The notes under the pieces: generated by a model
What the model was told of the DNA's origin: nothing
Database searches by the model: none
The model's input: the letters and a program-made list of their open reading frames with translations, nothing else
Source of the DNA: Pseudomonas sp. VD-NE ins
GTDB taxonomy: Bacteria; Pseudomonadota; Gammaproteobacteria; Pseudomonadales; Pseudomonadaceae
Assembly: GCF_031882575.1 (NCBI RefSeq)
Contig: NZ_CP134772.1
Coordinates: 6,483,001-6,547,000, forward strand
DNA: 64,000 nucleotides
Direction of reading: 5' to 3'
In this document: piece by piece, positions 9,369-18,171 of the stretch
Position numbering within the stretch: the stretch's first letter is position 1
How the letters are laid out: every line of letters begins with the position of its first letter
Made by a program: the position numbers and the translations under genes

Positions 9369-10844
9369 TTACTCTTTGTCCAGCTTGCCAACCAGCGACA
9401 GGGTGAAATCGGCACCCATGTACTTGAAGTGCGGACGCACGTTCAAGCTCACGCGGTACCAGCCCGGCTCGCCTTCAACGTCGCTGACGATCACTTGCGC
9501 AGCGCGCAGCGGACGACGGCCACGCACTTCGGCGCTCGGGTTTTCCTGGTCGGCAACGTACTGACGGATCCACTTGTTCAGTTCCAGCTCGAGGTCGGTA
9601 CGCTCTTTCCACGAACCGAGTTGCTCGCGCTGCAGCACTTTCAGGTAGTGAGCCAGGCGGTTGACGATCATCATGTACGGCAGTTGGGTGCCGAGCTTGT
9701 AGTTCAGCTCTGCGGCCTTGCCTTCTGCGCTGATGCCGAAGAACTTCGGCTTCTGCACCGAGCTGGCGGAGAAGAACGCCGCGTTGTCGGAGCCTTTACG
9801 CATGGTCAGGGAGATGAAGCCTTCCTCGGCCAGTTCGTATTCACGACGGTCGGAAACCAGAACTTCGGTAGGAATCTTGGTTTCGATTTCGCCCATGCTT
9901 TCGAAATGGTGCAACGGCAGGTCTTCAACCGCGCCACCGCTCTGCGGGCCGATGATGTTCGGGCACCAGCGGAATTTGGCGAAGCTGTCGGTCAGCTTGG
10001 TGCCGAACGCGTAAGCGGTGTTGCCCCACAGGTAGTGCTCGTGGCTGTTGGCAACGGTTTCCTTGTACACGAACGATTTGACCGGGTTTTCTTCCGGATC
10101 GTACGGGTTACGCAGCAGGAAACGCGGCACGGTCAGGCCAACATAACGGGAGTCTTCCGAAGTACGGAAGCTCTGCCATTTGGCGAATTGCGGGCCTTCG
10201 AAGTGGTCTTTCAGATCTTTCAGATCCGGCAGGCCGGTGAAGCTTTCCAGGCCGAAGAATTTCGGGCCGGCCGCAGCGATGAACGGCGCGTGGGACATGC
10301 ACGAAACGCTGGCGACGTACTGCATCAGCTTCACGTCTGGCGAGCTTGGCGACATGTAGTAGTTAGCGATGATCGCGCCCACAGGCTGACCACCGAACTG
10401 GCCGTATTCAGCGGTGTAGATGTGCTTGTACAGGCCCGACTGCATGACTTCCGGCGAATCTTCGAAATCGTCCAGCAGGTCTTCTTTGGAGACGTTGAGG
10501 ATTTCGATCTTGATGTTTTCGCGGAAGTTGGTGCGGTCGACCAGCAACTGCAGACCACGCCACGACGATTCCAGCGCCTGGAAATCCGGGTGGTGCAGGA
10601 TTTCGTCCATCTGACGGCTGAGCTTGGCATCGATCTCGGCGATCATGCGGTCAACCATGGCCTTCTTGACCGGCTCACCGTTGTTCTGCGGCTTGAGCAG
10701 TTCTTCGATGAACGCCGACACGCCACGCTTGGCGATGTCGTAGGCTTCGTCGTCCGGAGTCAGACGGGTTTCGGCGATGATGCTGTCGAGAATGCTGTAT
10801 TCGCCGCTGGCGGCGCTCTTCTCTTGTGCTGCGCTAGTGCTCAT
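9369..10844 (-). CDS. tssC: T6SS contractile sheath large subunit TssC
   Basis: A 491-residue VipB/EvpB family protein. Recognisable stretches are AFIEELLKPQN near the start, the MDRMIAEIDAKLS region, FQALESSWRGLQLL near residue 90, and the C-terminal LRAAQVIVSDVEGEPGWYRV. It polymerises with TssB into the cytoplasmic sheath whose contraction drives secretion. It follows tssB by 25 bp. Length and motifs are typical and nothing is missing. Confidence 0.98.
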   Translation of the reverse strand: MSTSAAQEKSAASGEYSILDSIIAETRLTPDDEAYDIAKRGVSAFIEELLKPQNNGEPVKKAMVDRMIAEIDAKLSRQMDEILHHPDFQALESSWRGLQLLVDRTNFRENIKIEILNVSKEDLLDDFEDSPEVMQSGLYKHIYTAEYGQFGGQPVGAIIANYYMSPSSPDVKLMQYVASVSCMSHAPFIAAAGPKFFGLESFTGLPDLKDLKDHFEGPQFAKWQSFRTSEDSRYVGLTVPRFLLRNPYDPEENPVKSFVYKETVANSHEHYLWGNTAYAFGTKLTDSFAKFRWCPNIIGPQSGGAVEDLPLHHFESMGEIETKIPTEVLVSDRREYELAEEGFISLTMRKGSDNAAFFSASSVQKPKFFGISAEGKAAELNYKLGTQLPYMMIVNRLAHYLKVLQREQLGSWKERTDLELELNKWIRQYVADQENPSAEVRGRRPLRAAQVIVSDVEGEPGWYRVSLNVRPHFKYMGADFTLSLVGKLDKE

Positions 10845-10869
10845 TGTGTTGGCTTCCTTGGCTGGAGTC

Positions 10870-11373
10870 TCAGGCGTCCGGGGCTGCGGCGTTCAGGCCC
10901 AGCTCTCCGAGTACGCGACCGCGGGATTCGTCGTCGGCGAGCACGCCTTCGATCGCTTTACGGAACGCAGGTGCGTTACCCAGCGGGCCTTTGAGGGCCA
11001 CCAGCGCATCGCGCAGTTCCATCAGTTTTTTCAGCTCAGGCACTTGCTCGACCAGGCTGGCCGGGTTGAAGTCCTTCATCGAATTGACGCGCAGTTGCAC
11101 AGCCAGCTCATCGGCCTCGCCATCTTCCTGCAGACGGTTCGGCACGCTCAGCGTCAGACCCAGTTCTTGCTTGGCCAACACTTCGTCGAAGGTCATCTTG
11201 TCGATGCTGATCGGCTTGCGATCTTCGATTTTGCGATCGTCCTTGCGGTGGGTGTAGTCACCGATTGCCAGCAGCTTCAGCGGCAGTTCAATCTCTTCCT
11301 GAGCACCGCCGGTGGCGGGTTTGAAGGTGACGTTGATGCGTTCCTTGGGGGCTACCGAGCCTTCTTTGGCCAT
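10870..11373 (-). CDS. tssB: T6SS contractile sheath small subunit TssB
   Basis: A 167-residue VipA family protein, partner of TssC. It begins MAKEGSVAPKERINVTF and contains LPLKLLAIGDYT, both typical. The open frame extends upstream to 11439, inside tssA, but the ATG at 11373 is preceded by AAGGAGA and gives the family N-terminus. The ClpV-recognition helix is expected at the N-terminus in this family. tssA ends 32 bp upstream. Confidence 0.97.
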   Translation of the reverse strand: MAKEGSVAPKERINVTFKPATGGAQEEIELPLKLLAIGDYTHRKDDRKIEDRKPISIDKMTFDEVLAKQELGLTLSVPNRLQEDGEADELAVQLRVNSMKDFNPASLVEQVPELKKLMELRDALVALKGPLGNAPAFRKAIEGVLADDESRGRVLGELGLNAAAPDA

Positions 11374-11405
11374 GGCTTTTCTCCTTGCGGTTGTGGCCCT
11401 GGGGC

Positions 11406-12968
11406 CTATTCGAGTACCACTTCGAGGTCGAGGTGGCACAGCCTGCGATAAATCTCTTCCTTGCGTTCACGTACGGCATGGTTCTGCGGCAACAACTCGC
11501 AGCAACTGTGCAGCAGGTGCAGCACTTCCAATGCAAGATCGGGCTCCCAGGCGTGCAGGCCTGAGTCCTGTAATGTCTGATCGAGGGTTTCCAGCTGGTT
11601 CTTGGCCAGTTCGTATTTCTTGGCCATGAAGCACAGGCGCGCGAGGGCGAACTGCCAGAAGAAGCGCTCGCGGCCGCCGTGGGCGGATTGCAAACCCTGC
11701 TTGAGGGTCTGCACGGCAGGCTTCAGGCCTTCCTTGCGCAGCAGCGGCAGGACTTCTTCAAGAGCTTTTTCCCAGGCTGGCTGGGTTTCGACGTTTTCGC
11801 TTTCGACCTTGCGCGGCGCACTGGCGCTTTGCAGGTGCGGCATGACGTTGGCGGCAATCCACGCCCGGGTGGACGGATCGGCAAACGGCGCGCCGTCATG
11901 GAAGCGCAACTCGACAATGCCGGGCAGGCGCTGAACCAAAAGCGCGAAGTGGATTTCCACTTCGCGCATTGCCAACTCGGCGTTGAGGTTCTGGAGACAT
12001 TCCCAGACCATCCTCTGGCCATCGAACCAGAACGGCGCCTTCGCCAGGCTCGCCTCCAGTTCCACCAGCAGGTCGGCGTATTTGCCCTGATCGAAACGGT
12101 CCTGATAGAGCTTGAGTTTTTCCAGCGGCAGCCCGCGCAATACGGTGATCTGCTCGGCGTTGCGCTCGGGTACTGCGTCGATGGTCATCCACAGCAGCGT
12201 GCGATTGAGGCGCAGGGCGCGCAGGTCGGTGGCTTTCTGCTTGAGCCACCAGGCGCACAACGGACGGGCGCTTTCCTGTTGGGCGCGCAGGGCTTTGTGC
12301 GCATCACGTTCGTTGTCGATCGGTGCGCCGGGGGTGAGCAACTGGCTCGCGGCCTGCTTGACCTGCGCCACCGCCGCACCGACCACACCGGGGGCCGGCT
12401 GATTGTCGGCCGCGCGCTGGATCATGGTTTTCAGGCGACGCGAGATCGGTAGCAGCAGTGGCGAATCATCGCCCAGATGCTCAGCACATGCCGCCTCAAG
12501 GCCGGACAGATGCTCGGAGAGCTGCCGGAACATCGGCAACTGCTCTTTGATCGCAATGTTTTCGGTGATGACCTGCTCGAGACGCGGCACCAGCCAGCCG
12601 ATGGCGGCGGCACGGGTACGGGGTTTGAGCGGATGAACGTCGGCCCAGTTATTTTCCGACAGATGGTGCAGCAAACCGAGGCCGGCCAGCAGCCCGGGGA
12701 AGGATTCGCGCTGGTAAAGCGACCAGGTCAGCCAGGCGCCGACACGCAGATCCTTGGATTGGGTACGCAGCAGATTTTCGCTGTTTTCGCGGATTTTCAG
12801 CCAGTCGATCTGCCCGCTTTCGTGCATCGACGAGGCTTTGGCCAGCTCGCTTTCCAGGGCCTCGAATTCGCTCGAAAAACGAACGTCTTCGCCCGCGAAA
12901 TTCTCTTTGGAAACAGAGACTTTAGCGAGTTCGAGGTAATGGGCGGAAAGTTTGCTTGAGTAGGACAT
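11406..12968 (-). CDS. tssA: T6SS sheath-assembly protein TssA
   Basis: A 520-residue TssA with an ImpA_N domain (about 20-180, containing GLLHHLSENNWADVHP, the hallmark of the family) and a long C-terminal VasJ-type region. TssA primes and caps the growing sheath. It is the first gene of the visible tss operon, and its start faces a 713-bp non-coding region shared with vgrG. The length is that of the long TssA class. The operon promoter must lie in 12969-13681, but I could not assign it. Confidence 0.95.
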   Translation of the reverse strand: MSYSSKLSAHYLELAKVSVSKENFAGEDVRFSSEFEALESELAKASSMHESGQIDWLKIRENSENLLRTQSKDLRVGAWLTWSLYQRESFPGLLAGLGLLHHLSENNWADVHPLKPRTRAAAIGWLVPRLEQVITENIAIKEQLPMFRQLSEHLSGLEAACAEHLGDDSPLLLPISRRLKTMIQRAADNQPAPGVVGAAVAQVKQAASQLLTPGAPIDNERDAHKALRAQQESARPLCAWWLKQKATDLRALRLNRTLLWMTIDAVPERNAEQITVLRGLPLEKLKLYQDRFDQGKYADLLVELEASLAKAPFWFDGQRMVWECLQNLNAELAMREVEIHFALLVQRLPGIVELRFHDGAPFADPSTRAWIAANVMPHLQSASAPRKVESENVETQPAWEKALEEVLPLLRKEGLKPAVQTLKQGLQSAHGGRERFFWQFALARLCFMAKKYELAKNQLETLDQTLQDSGLHAWEPDLALEVLHLLHSCCELLPQNHAVRERKEEIYRRLCHLDLEVVLE

Positions 12969-13681
12969 CCATGGCCTTTATTAAGGATTACAGTCAGGCG
13001 CCTATTGGAGTAACCGTGGCGCGGGACAGTATCGAAGAGCGGTGGTGCGACTCATCCAATTGAGATGTGCTCTTTCAAGTGGGCGCATCGTAATCACTAT
13101 GATGGCCACTAGCAAGCATCTGATTAAACAACAAGACGAAGTGTTCATTGGGGCCTGTAGGAGATTGCCCTATATGTCGCAAGGGAATCCCTGATAGTCA
13201 TTTATATTCGCCACATTTCTCTCTCCCCTGCCAAAGCCCTGAGCTAGAGCGCTTCTGGGCGGCGAGGCGACATCCTGCCGGACGCCCGTCCCATTACAGG
13301 GCGGCAAGCATGACAACTCTTGAAAAAAATAGAAGTAGGACACTTCCGAAAATGCATCGGCCTCTTTGAACAATTCAGCGAGGACAATGACGAACAGAAA
13401 AAGTGCCATCAATTTGATGGCAAATTACTTTGTGAAACTTTCAGCGGCCGGAAACACTGCACATTCGTGCTAATTCAATAGTTATCGAACTCCCCTCCTA
13501 CAGTCATTTCCTTCAATTCACACAACACCTTACAACCCGGAAGTCTCTGACAAATGTCAGAGACGGTTCTTACATCAATTTATTTCCCCCGCAGCTAGCG
13601 TGCCTTGGCAAATTTTTTACGCGTGGCGATCAGGGACGATCGAACACCGCGCAATGACTCACTTTGCTTAAGGACAAGCGT
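12969..13681. other. Intergenic region between divergent tssA and vgrG
   Basis: A 713-bp region without a convincing gene. It must hold the promoters of both the tss operon (leftward) and vgrG (rightward). The part next to vgrG (13430-13680) is AT-rich. The clear structure in it is a perfect 22-bp inverted repeat at 13543-13564. I looked for sigma-54 promoters (GG-N10-GC) because a sigma-54 activator is encoded in the operon; the best vgrG-side candidate, around 13607, has GG but AC instead of GC. Short open frames in the region have no family features. Confidence 0.7.
13543..13564. promoter_or_regulatory. Perfect 22-bp palindrome upstream of vgrG
   Basis: Two 10-bp arms, GTCTCTGACA and TGTCAGAGAC, are separated by AA and are exact reverse complements. 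It lies 118 bp before the vgrG ATG. Without a following T-tract it is unlikely to be a terminator, so a binding site for a dimeric regulator is the simplest reading. The regulator is unknown. Confidence 0.5.
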
Positions 13682-15706
13682 ATGTTCGGTACGGGCAATT
13701 GCGCACTGTTTACCCTGCAGATTCCTGCTTTTCGTCACGACTTCAAGGTGCTTTCGTTTAACGGCGCTGAAGCCGTCGGTCAGCTGTATGCCATCCGTGT
13801 CGCACTGGTGAGCGAGCGGACTGATGTCGATCTGGAAGCGTTGCTAAGCCGACCTGCGTTCCTGCAATTCGGCGCCAATCAGGAAGGCATTCACGGGCGC
13901 ATCGAAAACGTAATGCTGGCGGAGCCCGGCAAACGCCTGACTCGCTATGAGCTCACACTGGTGCCCGCGCTGCACTATCTGCAATTCAGTCGCGACCAAC
14001 GGATTTTTCAGAACCTGACGGTGCCACAAATTGTTGCGCAGGTTCTGCAACGGCAGGGCATTCAGCCCGATGACTTCACCTTCAATGTCACCACCAGTCC
14101 GGTGCGTGAGTACTGTACGCAATACGGCGAAAGCGATTTCCGTTTTATCCAGCGCCTGTGCGCCGAGGACGGCATCGCGTGGCATCACCAGCACTCGGTC
14201 GACAGGCACTTGCTGGTGTTCAGCGACAGTCAGGTGTTTTTCCCCAAATTGGGTGCGACCCCTTTTCAGCCTGACAGCGGCATGGTTGCAGATTACCCGG
14301 TGGTCAATCACCTCACCATGGGCTTCAACACTCGCACCAGCACGGTCACCCGTCGCGACTATGACCTGAAACGCCCGAGCCTGTTGCTGGAGAGTCGCTT
14401 CACCGCCGAGTTCACGCCCGAACTTGAAGACTATCGCTATCCGCTGCTCATGACGTCTGAGAAACACGGCAAACGGCAGGTGCGCCAAGCATTGGAGCGG
14501 CACCGCAGCGACTATCAATGGATTGAGGGCAAGAGCAATCAAGCGACATTGCGCAGCGGTCATCTTTTCGACCTGACCGAACATCCGCGACCGGACTGCA
14601 ACGAGATGTGGTTGCTGTTGAACATTGCTCATGAAGGTAAGCAGCCCCAAGTGCTGGAAGAGGCTTTCAGCAGCGATGACAAAACGGCTGATGGTTTCAC
14701 TCAAGGTTATCGCAACACCTTCAAGGCAATCCCGGCCGATGTGCTCTATCGCCCGCCACTGCCAGCGCTAAGACCTGCGCTCGTCTGCCAGACCGCGCGA
14801 GTCACCGGGCCGCCCGGAGAAGAGATATTCTGCGACGAACACGGCAGGGTTCGCGTCGAGTTCCCTTGGGATCGCGCGGAACTAGATAGCGAAAAAAGCA
14901 GTTGCTGGTTACGTGTGGCCTCCAGTTGGGCTGGTGAAGGCTTCGGCGCGGTGTCCATTCCTCGGGTCGGGATGGAGGTGGTGGTGACCTTTCAGGAGGG
15001 CGATCCGGACCATCCGTTGATCACCGGCTGCGTGGTCAACAAGGTCAACGGCGTCGCTCATCCTCTGCCCGGCAACAAGACCCGAACGGTCTTGCGCAGT
15101 CAGAGCTCTCCGCACAATGGCGGGTACAACGAACTGTCGATCGAAGACCGTGCTGGCCAGGAGAAAATCTACCTGCGGGCTCAGCGCGATCTGGAACAAC
15201 TGATCCTTAACGACAGCCACAGCCTGATTACCCGCGACCGCTTCGAGCAAATTGGCAATGACAGTACCAGCCTGATCGAGGGCAAGACGTTGCGCACCCA
15301 CCAAGGTGTGCGCAGTACGCAGGTCAACGCCGATGACCTGCTCACGGTTAGCGGCATCAGCAGTCAATCGGTGGGAGCGCTGGTAATTCAGGCCGGCCAG
15401 CAGGCGCATGTCACCGCAAGCAACGTGGTGATCGACGCTGGCATGAGCCTGACGCTGTCGGCGGGCGGACACCACATCGTCATCAACGCCGGCGGGATTT
15501 TCAGCAGCGTGCCCATCGTCGAGGGCGGTGCGCCGTTGGCGGGCATCGAGCCACTCCAGCCGCTGCAGGCAGTGGGCGGCATCGCCCCTCCTGTCAGTGC
15601 CACACCGCTGTCGATCGTCAACAGTGCTCGCCAGCAAGCGGCGGATTATTGCCCGCTGTGCGAAGCCTGTGCGGCTGGGCAGTGCGGCCTGGGAGAAGTC
15701 GCATGA
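13682..15706 (+). CDS. vgrG: T6SS spike protein VgrG
   Basis: A 674-residue VgrG (TssI). The N-terminal gp27-like region contains the typical REYCTQYGESDFRFIQRL stretch near 135; the gp5-like OB-fold region has the YRPPLPALRP and GPPGEEIFCDEHGRVRV motifs and ASSWAGEGFGAVSIPRVGMEV. A beta-helix needle follows. The C-terminal tail ends with a cysteine cluster, CPLCEACAAGQC. The ATG at 13682 has TAAGGA before it; an in-frame TTG at 13664 is less likely. The stop overlaps the DUF4123 gene start (ATGA), so this VgrG probably loads the downstream lipase through that adaptor. Confidence 0.97.
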   Translation: MFGTGNCALFTLQIPAFRHDFKVLSFNGAEAVGQLYAIRVALVSERTDVDLEALLSRPAFLQFGANQEGIHGRIENVMLAEPGKRLTRYELTLVPALHYLQFSRDQRIFQNLTVPQIVAQVLQRQGIQPDDFTFNVTTSPVREYCTQYGESDFRFIQRLCAEDGIAWHHQHSVDRHLLVFSDSQVFFPKLGATPFQPDSGMVADYPVVNHLTMGFNTRTSTVTRRDYDLKRPSLLLESRFTAEFTPELEDYRYPLLMTSEKHGKRQVRQALERHRSDYQWIEGKSNQATLRSGHLFDLTEHPRPDCNEMWLLLNIAHEGKQPQVLEEAFSSDDKTADGFTQGYRNTFKAIPADVLYRPPLPALRPALVCQTARVTGPPGEEIFCDEHGRVRVEFPWDRAELDSEKSSCWLRVASSWAGEGFGAVSIPRVGMEVVVTFQEGDPDHPLITGCVVNKVNGVAHPLPGNKTRTVLRSQSSPHNGGYNELSIEDRAGQEKIYLRAQRDLEQLILNDSHSLITRDRFEQIGNDSTSLIEGKTLRTHQGVRSTQVNADDLLTVSGISSQSVGALVIQAGQQAHVTASNVVIDAGMSLTLSAGGHHIVINAGGIFSSVPIVEGGAPLAGIEPLQPLQAVGGIAPPVSATPLSIVNSARQQAADYCPLCEACAAGQCGLGEVA

Positions 15707-16647
15707 ACCGGGTAGAACTATGGCTGCACGAGCAGTCCCGCGGCGGACGTGATCTGTTTCTGATGCTCGACTCCGACGGTCAGAGCGAAGCACGCACGGC
15801 GCTGGCCTCCGACCTCGGCACTGAGCGATTTCGTCATTTGTACGCGGGCACGGCGGCTGAGTCATTGGCGCAAACCGGCCCGCTGCTTTTGCAGATCGAC
15901 ACGGCGCGCCACCCCGTCATCCTGTCATTGCTCGACACACCCGATCGCCATTGGGGTTGGCTGGCCAGCGCCGAGCATGTCGCTCTGGATGATCTGGCAA
16001 GCCATTGGCGCGAGCGCGTGGTGACCGGTGAACGCCCCAACCTGGCGGTGTATCGCGTGCATGACAACCGCGTGCTCGGACGCGCGCTGGCGCATCTGCA
16101 ACCCGAGCAATACGCAGCGTTGCTCGGGCCGGTCAGCAGCATCTGTTACTGGCATGCCGGGCAATGGAACGTCGCCGACAACCCGGACCCCGGCGAACAC
16201 CCGCTGCCCATCGACCCGCCATGGCTGCAGACGCCTACACCGGAGCTGATTTACGCAAACGTGCTGTTCGACAACACCCGCCGTTATTTGGTGGGCGAGC
16301 ACACCGAAGCAATGGCCAAGCTAGCGGAGCACGTCGACATCGATGACTGGCTGTGGGGACAGATTCAACTGACGCGCCTGTGGGGCTGGCAGCAACCGGA
16401 GCAAGTGCACTTTTTGCTGGCCCAAAGTCTTCAGCTACCGGGGTATGTGCCGCCCAAGTCATGGTTGCCGAAACCTGAAGAGGGCCCGGCGGCGCATTTT
16501 GAGCGGGTGTATCGCATGTGCTGTATTGGCAGGAGAGCGGCCCCCTATGAGACGTGCATTTCAACATCTGGCACTTGGCAGCTGCACTGCATTGATCCTG
16601 GGCTGCTCTGCGGTTGGTACGCCGAACACGTTTACTTTTGTTCCTGA
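15703..16647 (+). CDS. DUF4123-family T6SS effector adaptor (chaperone)
   Basis: A 314-residue protein of the DUF4123 type, which binds VgrG tips and effectors and loads the effector onto the spike. The first part (ELWLHEQSRGGRDLFLMLDSDG) and the centre (WGWLASAEHVALDDLASHWR; VYRVHDNRVLGRAL) fit the family. It is coupled to vgrG by a 4-bp ATGA overlap. The end is odd: the last 33 or so residues (from about 281) are Cys/Trp-rich and overlap the next gene by 101 bp. This suggests that the original C-terminus was replaced when the lipoprotein repeat was inserted, and that the frame now runs on until a chance stop. Confidence 0.85.
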   Translation: MNRVELWLHEQSRGGRDLFLMLDSDGQSEARTALASDLGTERFRHLYAGTAAESLAQTGPLLLQIDTARHPVILSLLDTPDRHWGWLASAEHVALDDLASHWRERVVTGERPNLAVYRVHDNRVLGRALAHLQPEQYAALLGPVSSICYWHAGQWNVADNPDPGEHPLPIDPPWLQTPTPELIYANVLFDNTRRYLVGEHTEAMAKLAEHVDIDDWLWGQIQLTRLWGWQQPEQVHFLLAQSLQLPGYVPPKSWLPKPEEGPAAHFERVYRMCCIGRRAAPYETCISTSGTWQLHCIDPGLLCGWYAEHVYFCS

Positions 16648-17338
16648 CTTTCCACCCAACTTCAAATACGACCTGACGGCCACCTATGTTCCCGCCAAAG
16701 ATCAAACATGCTCGGTACCCGGTGGAAAAGGTACTCAGCTTGGGTTCAACAAAACCAACATGAAATACGCAGGTACCTCTGTAGTCCCGCTTTACAGAAC
16801 CGTAAGCGACTGCCCGCTGGCGCTGAACCATGTGGAGATCAAGGTCATCGGTGTTTTTGGTCCGGAGCGAAGTGACAGCAGTTATGACTACGCCTCATTT
16901 GCGGTGCGCCCGGAGTTGCTGGAGCGACAAATGGGTACTTTCAGAGATGACGAGACAGCTGAGTTCTTCGGTGAGTGTATGTGGTCCTTCCGCACGGTGG
17001 GGCCGAAGCGTTACCTGATCAAACTCCTGACCTGCAAAAAAATGGATGCGCAGGGCAATGTCGGGCGAAGCCGTCCTTCAACGGCGTACACGCTGACTCA
17101 GCTTTCTGGAAAAAAGGTAATTCTGAAGATCCAATTGTCTGAGCGGGAAAAGCCGGCTTTTGGTGACACCTGGGTAAAAGTGCCAGGCGGATGGAAGCGC
17201 TGCATGGGGAAAGCCTTTGAGGATCAGGATGCGTTCTGCTTCGGCAATTACAAAGACTTCAGCACCTTCAGGATGGTGGATGAGCGGATCTGCACCATTT
17301 ACCCCGGCTGTACGGAAAACAAGGACGAGACCCCATGA
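16547..17338 (+). CDS. Lipoprotein, first of three tandem paralogues; candidate immunity to lipase effector
   Basis: A 263-residue lipoprotein. A short signal peptide ends in the lipobox LILGC (Cys at about 21), followed by SAVGTPNTF. The mature part is soluble and contains even-numbered cysteines and the stretches CPLALNHVEIKVIGVFGPER and SSYDYASFAVRPELLERQ, shared with the next two genes. The ATG at 16547 is preceded by AGGAGAG. Its stop overlaps the next start (ATGA). Periplasmic lipoproteins encoded beside T6SS lipases are the usual immunity type (Tli proteins), and PldB of P. aeruginosa has three tandem paralogues of its immunity gene. Role inferred from position. Confidence 0.75.
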   Translation: MRRAFQHLALGSCTALILGCSAVGTPNTFTFVPDFPPNFKYDLTATYVPAKDQTCSVPGGKGTQLGFNKTNMKYAGTSVVPLYRTVSDCPLALNHVEIKVIGVFGPERSDSSYDYASFAVRPELLERQMGTFRDDETAEFFGECMWSFRTVGPKRYLIKLLTCKKMDAQGNVGRSRPSTAYTLTQLSGKKVILKIQLSEREKPAFGDTWVKVPGGWKRCMGKAFEDQDAFCFGNYKDFSTFRMVDERICTIYPGCTENKDETP

Positions 17339-18171
17339 CGGATCAAAAGACACCGCATTCGCAGGTGTATTCCCCGCACCTCAAACGAGTCCTTCAATGC
17401 CTGACATTGAGCACTTGTCTTGCTTTGACATCGGGTTGTTCGGCTGTGGGCAAACCCAACACATTCATCTTTGTTCCCGACCTCCCACCCAACTTCAAAT
17501 ACGAACTGAAAGCCATCTACCTGCCCCTCGAAGGAGAAACGTGCAGAGTCGCGGGAAAGCCGGATTTCTGGGTCAGCTTCAATAAACCCAATATGGAGTA
17601 CGTCAGCACTGCGGAAATCGAGCTGTACAAAACTGCGAGCGACTGCCCGCTGGTGCTGAACCATGTGGAGATCAAGATCATCGGCGTTTTTGGCCCGGAA
17701 CGGAGTGATAGCAGCTATGACTACGCCTCATTTGCCGTGCGTCCGGAGTTGCTGGAGCGACAAATGGGTACTTTCAGAGATGACGAGACAGCTGAGTTCT
17801 TCGGTGAGTGTATGTGGTTTTTTCGCACCGTCAGTCCCAAGCGTTACCTCATAAAAATGTTGAGATGCAAAAAAATGGATGAGCAGGGCAATGTTGGTCA
17901 AAGCCGCCCCTCCACGGCGTACACGCTGACTCAGCTAGCGGGAATAACCGTAAGGCTGAAGATCAAGTTGGCTGATGAAGAAAGGCCCGGCTGGGGTGAC
18001 ACCTGGGTTGAAGTTCCCGGTGGCTGGAAGCGCTGTTTGGGTGAAGGCATGGAAGATCAGCGTGGTTACTGCAATGGGAATTACAAGGACTTCAGCACCT
18101 TCAGGATGGTAGATGAGCGCATCTGCACCATTTACCCCGGCTGTACGGAAAACAAGGACGAGAGCCCATGA
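17335..18171 (+). CDS. Lipoprotein, second tandem paralogue; candidate immunity to lipase effector
   Basis: A 278-residue lipoprotein with a longer n-region (about 17 residues) before the hydrophobic core and the lipobox LTSGC. The mature sequence aligns end to end with its neighbours. Its first 100 residues are almost identical to the third copy at DNA level, whereas its centre (FRTVSPKRYLIKMLRCKKMDEQ) differs from copies one and three, which agree with each other there. Both ends overlap the flanking genes by 4 bp (ATGA), so all three copies and the lipase should be translated from one message. Confidence 0.75.
   Translation: MTDQKTPHSQVYSPHLKRVLQCLTLSTCLALTSGCSAVGKPNTFIFVPDLPPNFKYELKAIYLPLEGETCRVAGKPDFWVSFNKPNMEYVSTAEIELYKTASDCPLVLNHVEIKIIGVFGPERSDSSYDYASFAVRPELLERQMGTFRDDETAEFFGECMWFFRTVSPKRYLIKMLRCKKMDEQGNVGQSRPSTAYTLTQLAGITVRLKIKLADEERPGWGDTWVEVPGGWKRCLGEGMEDQRGYCNGNYKDFSTFRMVDERICTIYPGCTENKDESP

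Noticed and set aside
13170..13412. 80-codon minus-strand frame in the tssA-vgrG gap with a hydrophobic start
   Set aside because: No ribosome site, no family likeness, and the last part is of low plausibility; the region is better read as regulatory.
13605..13620. Possible sigma-54 promoter before vgrG (TTGGCA element)
   Set aside because: The -24 GG is present but the -12 GC is AC and the flanking bases fit poorly.
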